46,063 nt of DNA from Branchiostoma floridae (GCF_000003815.2 NW_023365701.1:33856-79918), one strand, 5' to 3'; counted from the stretch's first letter, positions 32,841 to 44,485 are shown. Made by a program: numbers and translations. Notes: generated by a model not told the origin, from the sequence alone.

Positions 32841-33396
32841 CAGTCAAACCTGTATTGCCCACCTTACTTACTACTTAGACGTAACACTCAGGGTTGGCTC
32901 TTTGACCCTGAGTGCCCTTACTTACTTAGACGTAGCACCTAGGGTTGGCTCTTTGACCCTAGGCGCAAAATGAGCAATACTGAGCACCATAGGGGCAGGG
33001 CTCGAAATACTTTTTTCTGCATACTGGCGCAGGTGCAGGTACAAATGTAACATTGAAAATTACCTGCACCAGACAAATTTTACCTGCACCACTCTGAATT
33101 TAGGGAGTATGGATCATATAAAATTGTGGGTTACTCAGAAGTGGTACCAAACATTTGCAGACATGTACGATAGACAGGGAAGATTGATTTAATAATCATT
33201 TAATAACTCATAACCTAGTTTGCGATACGGATAATAAAACGTGAGTGGATAAAATCGACTCCTGGGTGTTGAAATATGGAACGACGGTAAAATTTCGCAG
33301 CCCTTGTGGGTGAATTGGTATATAAGTGGCCACCAGTGTCTATAGTGGTCATATTTATCCTGTCCCTTGAGTGGCCACTATAGACAGGTTTGACTG
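32841..33396 (+). mobile_element. Larger relative of the CAGTCAAACCTGT MITE with internal insertions
   Basis: The left end CAGTCAAACCTGTATTGCCC (32841) and the right end AGTGGCCACTATAGACAGGT...TTGACTG (to 33396, then TA) match the element at 10367. Between them lie an internal duplication (TTAGACGTAACACTCAGGGT / TTAGACGTAGCACCTAGGGT) and the AGGGCTCG element. The left TA is absent. Confidence 0.75.
32996..33307. mobile_element. Inverted-repeat element with AGGGCTCG ends, copy 2, nested
   Basis: CAGGGCTCGAAATAC at the left and ATTTCGCAGCCCTTG at the right. It shares CACCAGACAAATTTTACCTG and CACCACTC with copy 1 at 28066. It sits wholly between the CAGTCAAACCTGT ends, so it probably inserted later. 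Confidence 0.65.
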
Positions 33397-33832
33397 TACA
33401 TGTACATGTAGGTCATACACTTTTCCTATCAGCACTTTCACTTGCCTGGGACAATCAGCTATTGAATTTGTCCAACCCTGCACAAATCATCATGGTTCAC
33501 AAGGATTTTACAATCCTAAATATTGACCGAGGGAGGCCATTATACACACAATACACAAAGAGAGCAAAACATTTTCCGATTAGCCTGAACGGCCCCTTTC
33601 CAATAAACAGAGTCCGTTGTGGAAAGGGTGCCTATAAAGCTTTGAAACCAGCTCTCTTCTGTCTGTAACAGGAGAGTAAATAAAACCCCCATTTAGAAAT
33701 GGTCAATATTGGTTTTGATTCAGAATACCTTTTGACTACCACGAACCAAATTGAAGATCTAGATGTTGAATGAAAATTTTGAACCCTTTGAATTTCAATC
33801 CTTTAAGGTTTAAGCTTAGGTTACAGCTTCAT

Positions 33833-34263
33833 TTAAAAGCCCCTGTTGTAGGATCATGAGGGTCGAAAAGTGATTTGTTTTGCCATTTCTTTACAAAATA
33901 AGGTGAATTGACTGATTTTTTACATTCCTACAGTGCAAATATGCATCATACCAAAAAAATGGGACAAATGATGTCAAAAACATGCAGTTTGATAACTTTA
34001 AAAATTCCCAGGCTTGTGAATGTAATTGTTTTTGTCCAGAATTTTGGGATAAATCAACACATTATTGTGGCCATCTTTTGGATGTGGATTAATAAACCGC
34101 CTAAAATGTGATAGAAATAAAAACAAACTGACAAATTTCAGAATATTTTCAGGTTTGGTGCAAGAAAATGTCATACATTTAAATGTTGGAAACAATACGC
34201 AAAATTTCATTCTATAGAATGTCCCCAGTTTGGGCGCCAAAATCCTACAATAGGGGCCTTTAA
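33833..34263. mobile_element. Inverted-repeat element with TTAAAGGCCCCTATTGTAGG ends
   Basis: The left TTAAAAGCCCCTGTTGTAGG pairs with the right CCTACAATAGGGGCCTTTAA, and pairing may extend to GGCGCCAAAATCC. It is 431 bp with no transposase-like ORF; the 67- and 80-codon ORFs overlap on opposite strands. TTAA at both ends suggests TTAA-specific integration. Confidence 0.75.
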
Positions 34264-34269
34264 GTCACC

Positions 34270-35460
34270 TTGAAGTATGCAAATGTGTGACAGTAACTAT
34301 ATAATTATGCAAATGTGATGACAATGCGTTGAATGCCTGAGGCATAGTTACTAGACTTTGTGGCACGTTTTGCGGCAATAACGGCATAACGACACGAAAT
34401 TTGCTGCACGAATAGAGAACACCAAAGTAGACTATAATTAACTTGCCATCATCTAGCAGGTAAATCTAAAAGAAACAATTTGAAAGCTTTATATCCTGAT
34501 CAAAATAGGACACAATGTCACATTCAAAATTGGCTTTCATATATCAGAAAAAAAAATTTTGCACTGAATTGAAATTACAGATCAACGAAAAGTTGCAAGG
34601 AAACTAAAGGTTCAAATCCTGAATATACCTTTAACAATTTTGATTGGCAAATTTCAATTTTATTTGTTAACACTGGATAAAAGAACTAGTTGCATGACCT
34701 AATAAATTGTAGGCTTAACTGCACATTCTAAGAAAACAAGACTTTAAGTGTCTAACTGATTCAATCTCAGATTGCACCCCAAACATTGAATTTTAATATT
34801 TTGCATTCTGACACTGATACACTTCTTTCAATCTCAATCAAAACGAATCTACCCTCAATATTGACAATTTAGCATGTTTCAATCTTCCAAACATAATGAA
34901 TTTTTCATACTTGGCATTCTCATATTATCCCAGGACAAAAGGAACTTTTCTGTGATACATTGAAGATAAACAAATCCCTTCTTTCAGTCTCAATCGAAAC
35001 AAATCTACCCTCAATATTGACAATTTGGCATTCATGAATATTAACATCTATTATCATAATACCGGTACGTTTACGACGATTTCTCTAGTCATACTGATTT
35101 GACAAATTGTCAACGCATCATTTTCTCCAGTTACATGTTGCTGTTATAGGTTACCCTTGCCACTTCTTCTGTGTAACTTTTCTGCCACTCTTGTCCTCCT
35201 AAAAGCGTAATATTGTAATTGTAACACGCCGCGGAATTACACGGCGAACGGGCGCGTGGTTGGGAGGGGGTACAAAATACCGGTAGGAAGAAACACGGCA
35301 CAATTAACTGCCGCTATGTACATTTATACATCCTCTGATGTTCCTTCCTTTTCTGTCAGTAAATGCATAAAACATAAACCTGCATGAGCATACAAAATGT
35401 CATGAGAAAACGGACGTATACTGTCAAGAATTTTCATTTAACTTCTGTCCGTCACAACCG
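34270..35460. other. No recognisable gene; one local duplication
   Basis: A ~150-bp direct repeat carries TCTACCCTCAATATTGACAA at about 34848 and 35010. CpG content rises from about 35215 (ACGCCGCGGAATTACACGGC), ahead of the candidate promoter. Confidence 0.6.
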
Positions 35461-35463
35461 CTA

Positions 35464-35520
35464 TGACGTAACACTTCACTGCTAGCGTAGATATAAAAAT
35501 GGCGGGAAAATGGCTGCGTA
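35464..35520 (+). promoter_or_regulatory. Candidate promoter: CRE-like, TATA-like and YY1/E2F-like motifs
   Basis: In order: TGACGTAA (35464), TATAAAAA (35492) and ATGGCGGGAAAA (35499). The last fits both a YY1-type AANATGGCGG and an E2F-type GCGGGAAA. The spacing fits a + strand core promoter. A short ORF of 30 codons starts at the ATG at 35499, but no downstream gene was recognised. Confidence 0.3.
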
Positions 35521-35539
35521 CGTTCAATTTTGCCCATTC

Positions 35540-36950
35540 AGTCGTAGATCCGGGCTATTATGCAACGGTTCTTCACACTTTTACATGAGTTGTAGGTCAC
35601 CAACAGAAATTCAAGATTGTTGTTAAATCATGTTCGTCTTGTGCCGTGAGCATGTGTAATTATGATCTATATAAATTTGGCAATGAATGTGACAGTGTGT
35701 TCGTCCCACGACGAGCTGCCTACCCCGAAATTTAAAAAAAAGTATACTGAAAACTTTTGGCCTTGTTGTCTTCGAATGCATTGTTATCGATGCTTTGTAA
35801 ATGGTGTATTGGACACCTAGATGTCTGAAGTGTGCACATCTCAGAAATAACTATTGTTGCATGTGTAGATCTCTTTAAGTTCCAGTATTTTTAATCTACC
35901 GGTATAAGTCTTACTACCGGTATTATGCCAATGCATGTTACACCAACAAAATACGATTTGATTTTTTGCACTGACAGTATAAATTACAATTATCATGTAC
36001 ACTAATATCGAAGGTTTGAGCCTTTATCTGAACAGAACAGAACTGTCAATTTGGCAAATTTTGCATTCACCATTTTACTATAAAAAAACAGTGTTCATCT
36101 TAACTTTGGCCTTAAATAGACAACACAAGGTCTGAACATGCATGACCTGGAATAATTCTGATATCTCTGGCCCAGTGTTATGGGTTCAATCTTAAATCTT
36201 GATTAGAACAGAACAGAACAGAACAGGACAAACTTTAAGCATCCAACAGAAAACCAACTACCCCGTAAAATCATGATAATTAATTGTGATGATGATGATG
36301 TTTGTCCCACGTTTGTCAAAGAAAACCCTGGCTTCAGTCACCCTTATTCTTATAGTCACTACTAAATGTTACTAACTGTATTATCCGACAGTATTTTTCA
36401 GATGTTGTTGACAATAAAGTCAAATGATGAATAATCAGAGACAATGTTTGGCTCTGTCATTTGCCAGGTTGCTTTAATTTAAATCAAAACATTTGTTTTC
36501 ATTTTCGTTCGCATCTCTAATATTCATGCTACAAATTCTCTTTGTGTATGGTACTACAACTGCTACTGTAACAGTAAACTACAGTGCCTAAGTTTTCAAA
36601 TGACAATTACATCTAAATATCCTATAATTTGTATTAGAAAGTAGAGTTTTTAGATTTACTCTATCCCTGGTTTGTAGTTTGCGATTGACCACACGAAAGT
36701 AACGTTTTGTGAGGTCCATAAAGCTTGAATGACAACTTAATACTAAAGTGCAAGCAATTCCTTGAAGATTTTGACATGCCATGAAGATTTTAAGTGACAC
36801 ATGCCATGCATGAATCTGCCTCAATAAAGCACAACGAACATGTATACAGATCAAGAAAATAACCCCAAACTGTTTTGACCAGCTGACAATGCACATTGTG
36901 CTGTAACTTTTAAATCTTTATGAGAACATGAGGTTCAGATCTCTTCAGCA
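35540..36950. other. No recognisable gene
   Basis: Includes a (GAACA)n run at about 36205-36225, a GATGAT run near 36288-36300, and a 102-codon minus-strand ORF (36588-36896) with no recognisable motif. Confidence 0.5.
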
Positions 36951-36954
36951 AGTT

Positions 36955-39900
36955 AAACTGACAATGTCAAACTATGGGACGACTTGATTTTGGAGGAAAA
37001 CTCAATTTCAGACCAATTTGAACTCAGCTTATTATACTTTGGGACTTTATTTTACAGTAAAACTGACAATTTCTGACCAATTAAGCTATTTTTTAACAGT
37101 ATATGGGGGGACTTGATTTTAGATTTTTACAATGAAACTAAAGATTTCAGAACAATTTAAGTTAATTACAGTTGGGGACTCTATGTGGGAGGGATTTGAT
37201 TTTACAGCGAAAATAACAATTTCAGACCAATTAAGTTAAGTACAGTTAGGGACTCTATATGGGGGGATTTTACAGTGAAACTATTTCAGACCAATTTAGT
37301 TAAGTACAGTTAGGGATTCTATATGGGGGGACTTGATTTTACATTGAAAATAACAATTTCTGACCAATTTAGTTAAGTACAGTTAGGGACTCTATATGGG
37401 GGGGACTTGATTTTACAGTGAAAATAACTATTTCAGACCAATTTAGTTAAGTACAGTTAGGGACTCTATATGGGGGGATTTTACAGTGAAAGTATTTCAG
37501 ACCAATTTATTTAAGTACAGATATGGATTCTATATGGGGGGACTTGATTTTACAGTGAAAATAACAATTTCAGACCAATTTAGTTAATTACAGTTAGGGA
37601 CTCTATATGGGGGAGACTTGATTTTACAGTGAAAATAACTATTTCAGACCAATTTAGTTAATTACAGTTAGGGACTCTATATGGGGGGACTTGATTTTAC
37701 AGTGAAAATAACAATTTCAGACCAATTTCAGTTAAGTACAGTTAGGGACTCTATATGGGGGGGACTTGATTTTACAGTAAAAATAACAATTTCTGACCAA
37801 TTTCAGTTAAGTACAGTTAGGGACTCTGTATGGGGGGACTTGATTTTATAGTGAAACTAACAATTTCAGACCAATTTAGTTAAGCACAGTTAGGGACTCT
37901 ATATGGGGGGGACTTGATTTTACAGTGAAAATAACAATTTCTGACCAATTTGGTTAATTACAGTTAGGGACTCTATATGGGGAGGGACTTGATTTTACAG
38001 TGAAACAACAATTTAAGACCAATTTAGTTTAATTATACTTTGGGACTCTATATGGGGGGACTTCATTTTACAGTGAAACTGACAATTTAAGACCAATTTT
38101 TTAGTTATTTTAGGGACTCGATATGGGGGACTTGATTTTACAGTGAAACTAACAATTCAAGACCAATTTTACAGTTAGGGACTCTATATGGTGGGACTTG
38201 ATTTTACAGTGAAACTAACAATTTCTGACCAATCTAGTTATTATAATAAGTGCAGTTAGGGACTCTATATGGGCAGGCTTCATTTTACAGTGAAAATAAC
38301 GATTTCTGACCAATTAAGTTAATTACAGTTAGGGACTCTATATGGGAGGGGACTTGATTTTACAGTGAAACTAACAATTTCTGACCAATTTAGTTATTAC
38401 AGTTAGGGACTCTATATGGGGGAGACTTGATTTCTTATTGAAACTAACAATTTCGGACCAATTTTAGTTAATTACAGTTAGGGACTCTATATGGGGGAGA
38501 CTTGATTTCTTATTGAAACTAACAATTTCAGACCAATTTTAGTTAAGTACAGTTAGGGACTCTATATGGGGGAGACTTGATTTTACAGTGAACTAACAAT
38601 TTCTGACCAATTTAGTTAATTACAGTTAGGGACTCTATATGGGGGACTTGATTTTACAGTAAAAATAACAATTTCTGACCAATTTCAGTTAAGTACAGTT
38701 AGGGACTCTGTATGGGGGGACTTGATTTTATAGTGAAACTAACAATTTCAGACCGATTTAGTTAAGCAGTTAGGGACTCTATATGGGGGGGACTTGATTT
38801 TACAGTGAAAATAACAATTTCTGACCAATTTGGTTAATTGCAGTTAGGGACTCTATATGGGGGGACTTGATTTTGCAGTGAAACTGACAATTTAAGACCA
38901 ATTTAGTTAATTACAGTTAGGGACTCTATATGGGGGGGACTTGATTTTACAGTGAAACAACAATTTAAGACCAATTTAGTTTAATTATACTTTGGGACTC
39001 TATATGGGGGGACTTCATTTTACAGTGAAACTGACAATTTAAGACCAATTTTAGTTATTTTAGGGACTCGATATGGGGGACTTGATTTTACATTGAAACT
39101 AACAATTTCAGACCAATTTAGTTATTATGATAAGTACAGTTAGGGACTCTATATGGGGGACTTGATTTTACAGTGAAACTAACAATTTCTGACCAATCTA
39201 GTTATTAGAATAAGTGCAGTTAGGGACTCTATATGGGCAGGCTTGATTTTACAGTGAAACTAACAATTTCTGACCAATTAAGTTAATTACAGTTAGGGAC
39301 TCTATATGGGGGATACTTGATTTCTTATTGAAACTAACAATTTCTGACCAATTTTAGTTAATTAAAGTTAGGGACTCTATATGGGGGAGACTTGATTTTA
39401 CAGTGAACTGATAATTTCTGACCAATTTAGTTAATTACAGTTAGGGACTCTATATGGGGGACTTGATTTTACAGTGAAACTAACAATTTCAGACCAATTT
39501 AGTTACTTACAGTTAGGGACTCTATATGAGGGAGACTTGATTTTATATTGAAACTAACAATTTCTGACCAATTCTAGTTAATTACAGTAAGGGACTCTGT
39601 ATGGGGGGACTTGATTTTACAGTGAAACTGATAATTTCTGACCAATTTAGTTAATTACAGTTAGGGACTCTATATGGGGTAGACTTGATTTTATATTGAA
39701 ACTAACAATTTCAGACCAATTTTAGTTAATTACAGTTAGGGACTCTATATGGGGGGACTTGATTTTACAGTGAAACTAACAATTTCTGACCAATTTAGTT
39801 AATTACAGTTAGGGACTCTATATGGGGGGGACTTGATTTTACAGTGAAAATAACAATTTCAGACCAATTAAGTTAATTACAGTTAGGGACTCTATATGGG

Positions 39901-41405
39901 GGACTTGATTTTACAGTGAAAATAACAATTTCAGACCAATTTAGTTAAGTACAGTTAGGGACTCTATATAGGGGACTTGATTTAACAGTGAAACTAACAA
40001 TTTCAGACCAATTAAGTTAATTACAGTTAGGGACTCTATATGGGGGACTTGATTTTACAGTAAAAATAACAATTTCTGACCAATTTAGTTATTAATAAGT
40101 ACAGTTAGGGACTATATGGGGGCACTTGATTTTACAGTGAGACTAACAATTTCTGACCAATTTTAGTTAAGTACAGTTAGGGACTCTATATGGGGGGACT
40201 TGATGTTACAGTGAAACAACAATTTCTGACCAATTTAGTTAAGTACAGTTAGGGACTCTATATGGGGGGACTTGATTTTACACTGAGACTAACAATTTCT
40301 GACCAATTTAGTTAAGTACAGTTAGGGACTCTATATGGGGGACTTGATTTTACAGTGAAACTAACAATTTCTTACCAACTTAGTTATTAATAAGTACAGT
40401 TAGGGACTCTATATGGGGGGACTTGATTTTGCAGTGAAACTAACAATTTCAGACCAATTTTAGTTAAGTACAGTTCAAAGGGACTCTATATGGGGGGACT
40501 TGATGTTACAGTGAAACAACAATTTCTGACCAATTTAGTTATATAATAAGTACAGTTAGGGACTCTATATGGGGGGGTACTTGATTTTACAGTAAAACTT
40601 TAAACAATTTCTGACCAATTTAGTTAAGTACAGTTAGGGACTCTATATGGGGGATTTGATTTTACAGTGAAACTAACAATTTCTGACCAATTTAGTTATT
40701 AATAAGTACAGTTAGTGACTCTATGTGGGGGCACTTGATTTTACAGTGAAACTTTAAACAATTTCTGACCAATTTAGTAAAGTACAGTTAGGGACTCTAT
40801 ATGGGGGATTTGATTTTACAGTGAAACTAACAATTTCTGACCAATTTAGTTATTAATAAGTACAGTTAGGGACTCTATGTGGGGGGGGGACTTGATTTTA
40901 CAGTGAAACTAACAATTTCAGACCGATTTCGTTTAATTATACTTTGGGACTCTATATGGGGGGACTTTATTTTACAGTTAAACTAACAATTTCAGACCAA
41001 TTTTAGTTGATTTCAGACCAATCAGTTAGGGACTCTATATGGGGGGACTTGATTTTACAGTGAACTAAATTTCTGACCAATTTAGTTAAGTACAGTTAGG
41101 GACTATATGGGGGGACTTGATTTTACAGTGAACTAATAATTTCTGACCAATCAAGTTAAGTACAGTTAGGGACTCTACATGGGGGGCTTGATTTTATAAT
41201 GAAACTGACAATTTTTCACCAATTAAGTGCAGTTAGAGACTCTATATGGGGGGGGGCTTGATTTTACAGTGAAACTAACAATTTCAGACCAATTTATTTA
41301 AGTACAGTTAAGGACACTATAGGGGGAGACTTGATTTTACAGTAAAACTAACAATTTCTGACCAATTTGAATTCAGCTAACAGAATCCATTATACTTAGG
41401 GACTC
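36955..41405 (+). repeat. ~73-bp satellite array, about 60 units, 4.4 kb
   Basis: The unit reads TTAGGGACTCTATATGGGGG, GACTTGATTTTACAGTGAAA, CTAACAATTTCTGACCAATT, TAGTTAATTACAG, with indels mainly in the G run and the AGTTAATTACAG part. No interruption by other elements. A block of variant units recurs about 0.9 kb later. Confidence 0.97.
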
Positions 41406-41409
41406 TACA

Positions 41410-42193
41410 TTTGTATAATTATGAGGATAGTCATGCAGTGGTCATTTTAGTTTTTGAACTAAAGAGGGCTTATAATCTAGTTTAGGGCTCTATATACTTA
41501 GGGAAAAGTGGCAAATAGGCACCTGGTATATTTTAGTCATTTCAGTCAATCATGACATATTCAGGTCTGAACCTGGAACTGATCCACTGGACCTGAACTG
41601 GGCCTGTACCTGAATTTCCTGTACCAGTTGCAGCAACTGAATGCAGATGAGTGATTCAAGCCAGTCTGATAGTCATATCAGAACTGTTTCTGTGTTTATG
41701 CCTCAAGATAATGAAACATCACATCTGCTTGGAGTAACCCATTTGAAGTGCAGACCCTAAAAGCCAACAACTACTTCACAATTCAAACAACATGTAGGGA
41801 GTGTTTTCTGACATTTTACATTGCCTATAATACATGAACTGGTTGAAATTAAAAATGCATCGTCTTGTTCCAACAAACAGGCAGACGGAACATTTGTCCA
41901 GCACATGTGCATTGTCAGCCTATGGTTTAAACAGCAACGAATCCTGTGCAAGGGAAGCCAACTATTCCACCTTTGACGCTTTCCCCGCCTGGAGTCGCAA
42001 ATTCCTGCAAAAGTCTCGCACTGCAAACGCGCCACCATGCAACCGTTATCTTTCCCCCTCCTACCACATTACTCTGCAAGGCTAATAGCTTCAATGATCA
42101 GTGTATGTGGAAACTGTGACCAGCTGAACACAGTGTCTTCACAACCTGTCATGGCCAAAACCAAGCTCCCGCTCGTTTTTTCATACGTTCGTT
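41410..42193. other. Unassigned sequence between satellite and assembly gap
   Basis: 41560-41630 carries the CAGGTCTGAACCTGGAACTG / CTGTACC module shared with 17366-17450. Two overlapping ORFs on opposite strands at 41757-42085 have no recognisable family. Confidence 0.55.
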
Positions 42194-42370
42194 NNNNNNN
42201 NNNNNNNNNNNNNNNNNNNNNNNNNNNNNNNNNNNNNNNNNNNNNNNNNNNNNNNNNNNNNNNNNNNNNNNNNNNNNNNNNNNNNNNNNNNNNNNNNNNN
42301 NNNNNNNNNNNNNNNNNNNNNNNNNNNNNNNNNNNNNNNNNNNNNNNNNNNNNNNNNNNNNNNNNNNNNN
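42194..42370. other. Assembly gap (177 N)
   Basis: A run of N. The sequence on its right is a C-rich minisatellite and a foldback right arm without its left arm, so the gap probably hides repeat sequence. Confidence 1.
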
Positions 42371-42560
42371 CCCTCCCCCCCAGTGTTACACAACCCTCTC
42401 CCCCCTGGGGTACACAACCCCTCGCCTCTGTGGTACACATGGTTACCGACCTCCCCCCAGTGGTACACAACCCCCTCACCTCTGTGGTACACAACCCCCC
42501 TCCCACCTGTGGTACACAACCCCCTAACCCTGTGATACACAACCGACCTCCCCCCCATGT
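42371..42560 (+). repeat. C-rich minisatellite
   Basis: About nine imperfect units of roughly 20 bp: CTCTGTGGTACACAACCCCC and variants. Long ORFs reported across the gap are artefacts of the repeat and the Ns. Confidence 0.9.
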
Positions 42561-42574
42561 ACAAGCCCAGTCAG

Positions 42575-42672
42575 ACACCATTCCAGCCAGAAGCCGCCAC
42601 AATTCGCAGCTCTCGATGGTCTGCTCGGTGACTACGAAAACAGGCGTTCTCACAAGACCGTACGCGTCGTAA
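42575..42672. mobile_element. Foldback element C, right arm only
   Basis: CAGCCAGAAGCCGCCACAAT, TCGGTGACTAC and GCGTTCTCACAAGACCGTAC correspond to the right arms of elements B and E. The expected left arm falls in the C-rich repeat or the gap. The variable interval is 10 bp (42636-42645). Confidence 0.7.
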
Positions 42673-42695
42673 GATAAAATCAATGATATACTAGT

Positions 42696-42800
42696 ACGGC
42701 TCTGTTTGAAGGCGGTCTCTGAGACAGACTTCGGGGGAGAATTGCTAGAATTCGCAGCCCCCGAAGGTCCATCTCGGAGACTACCTCCTCACAGAGCCGC
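42696..42800. mobile_element. Foldback element D, compact form (105 bp)
   Basis: ACGGCTCTGTTTGAAGG, GGTCTCTGAGACAGACTTCG and GGGGAGAATT pair with AATTCGCAGCCCCCGAAGGT, CCATCTCGGAGACTACC and TCACAGAGCCGC. The interval between GACTAC and the terminal CTCAC is essentially zero. Confidence 0.82.
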
Positions 42801-42831
42801 ACGCGTCATAGAAATAAAAGCTAAAAACAAC

Positions 42832-43015
42832 TACTACAACTACTAGCTACTACTACTACTACTACTACTATTACTACTACTACTACTAACAACAACAACT
42901 AACAACAACAGCAACAACAACAACAGCAACAACAACAACAGCAACAACAGCAACAACTACTACTACAACTACTACTACTACTACTACTACTACTACAACT
43001 ACTACAATTACTAAA
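42832..43015 (+). repeat. (ACT)n/(AAC)n trinucleotide tract
   Basis: Alternating blocks of ACTACT and AACAAC/GCAACA beginning about 30 bp beyond element D. Confidence 0.95.
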
Positions 43016-43109
43016 CAATTTAAAAGTATTAAAAGTGTTAAAAAGTTAAAAGTGTTAAAAGGATAGAGGAGTGTTAAAAGTGTTAAAATGGGATAAAAAC
43101 ATGTTAAAA

Positions 43110-43424
43110 ACGGCTCTGTGAGAACGCAGCCTCCAAGACAGACATCGAGGGAGAATTATGACAGCTCCTAGGTGGCGAGTGTCTGACTGAGACAAGTCCA
43201 GTCAGACACTACACCAGCAAGAAGCTGCCATAATTCGCAGCCCTCAACAATCTGCTTGGAGACTACAAAAATAAATAATAAATAAATGAAAATAAAATAA
43301 ATAAATGAAAATAAACTAAATAAATGAACAGAAAATAAATGAAAATAAAATAAATGAAAATAAATAAACTAAATGAAGATAAAAACATAACAAGAATAAA
43401 TAAAGAAATGAAAAGTAAAAGAAA

Positions 43425-43458
<34 letters not shown>

Positions 43459-43872
43459 AAAGACATGGTAAATTATAAATAAAGAGAATAAATAAATAAA
43501 TGTGATAAGCATAATAGAAAATAAACAGATCGGAAAATAAATGAACAAGAAAAATGAACAGAAAATAAATAAGAATAAAAGAATAAATCAAAGGAAAAAG
43601 AAAAAGAAGAAAAAGAAATGGGAATAATACACGAAAAGTAAATTAAATTAATGTGATAAAAGAAAAGAAATAATAGGAAATAAACGGAAAATAAATGAAC
43701 AGAAAATAAATGAAAATAATAATAAAAAATAATAAAGAAGTGAAAAGAAAGGAGGAGAAGAAACCGGAAATAATAAACAAAGTAGAAGTAGATCAAATAA
43801 ATATGATAATAGAAATAATAGAAAATAAAAAGTAAATAAACAAAAAATAAAAAAATGTTCTCACAGAGCCGT
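43110..43872. mobile_element. Foldback element E with a 590-bp microsatellite inside its right arm
   Basis: The terminal repeats ACGGCTCTGTGAGAAC (43110-43125) and GTTCTCACAGAGCCGT (43857-43872) are perfect over 16 bp. The inner hairpin GACAGACATCGAGGGAGAAT...CAGTCAGACAC...ATAATTCGCAGCCCTCAACA spans about 43135-43266 and ends GACTAC. The array 43267-43856 lies exactly between GACTAC and GTTCTCAC. Confidence 0.85.
43267..43856 (+). repeat. AAATAAATG/AAAGAAG-type microsatellite
   Basis: Purine-rich A/G/T words such as AATAAATGAAAATAAA and GAAGAAGAAGAAGAGG. Minus-strand Phe/Leu/Tyr-rich ORFs in it are low complexity. Confidence 0.95.
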
Positions 43873-44049
43873 GCATTAAAAACAATTGTGTAATGTTCAA
43901 TGTAGTTTGTGATGATAATGTTGATGTATGTATGTCATGTTGTGTGTGTTGGGCTGTGGACCCGGGGCGGTGCAAGGTAGAGGGCCTGTGCGACGCCGCT
44001 CTGGGCAGAATCGGCGGCAGGGCCCAGTTCTGTGGAACTGTTGGAACGT

Positions 44050-44122
44050 GGAAGTCTCCAACCAAGTCTCCGACCGGAGTCGAAGACATGGCTGGAGACT
44101 ACAACAGCTCTCACAGAACCGG
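44050..44122. mobile_element. Foldback right-arm remnant G
   Basis: GGCTGGAGACTAC at 44090-44102, then four bases, then GCTCTCACAGAACCGG matches the GACTAC...TTCTCACAGA layout of elements D-F. No clear left arm was found. Confidence 0.55.
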
Positions 44123-44159
44123 GCCCCGTGGTTGGCGACTGGTGGCGACGAAGGGTGGA

Positions 44160-44218
44160 CTATAGGGGGGCCTGCGGAAGTGTACCCCCCTCCCCCCTAA
44201 ATGCAGGCCCCCCTATAG
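44160..44218. repeat. Perfect 16-bp inverted repeat with 27-bp loop
   Basis: CTATAGGGGGGCCTGC (44160-44175) and GCAGGCCCCCCTATAG (44203-44218) are exact complements. Confidence 0.92.
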
Positions 44219-44282
44219 GATGCGTGAAGGTGACGGGTGACGCGCGGCGCTGGCACTGCGGCGGCCTCCCTGTGGGACCTCC
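44218..44282 (+). repeat. Left arm of a 65-bp inverted repeat
   Basis: GGATGCGTGAAGGTGACGGG to CCTGTGGGACCTCC. Its complement lies at 45595-45659 with 5 differences in 65, four of them C versus T. Confidence 0.92.
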
Positions 44283-44485
44283 ATTTGGTCATGGTACTGG
44301 TCGAACGAACGTCATAAACAAGCGGGTAACTAGTACATAAAGTTTAGGATGGTTGCAGAAGACATTCTGTTGTCGAAACTGGTCACATGTTAAAAGGACA
44401 GTCAAATATTCCAAGCACCATTTGTGTTGGAATTGCCCCATCACACAGCTTGATTAATTGCCAAAAAATTGTGAGCCGAATTTAG

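Noticed and set aside
36588-36896. 102-codon minus-strand ORF as a gene
   Set aside because: Length is within what AT-rich random DNA gives; no domain, promoter or partner exon seen.
42037-42683. Long ORFs of 127-211 codons on both strands
   Set aside because: They run through 177 Ns and a C-rich minisatellite; the openness is an artefact.
43263-43796. Minus-strand Phe/Leu/Tyr-rich 'membrane protein' ORFs
   Set aside because: They are translations of an AAATAAATG/GAAGAAG microsatellite.
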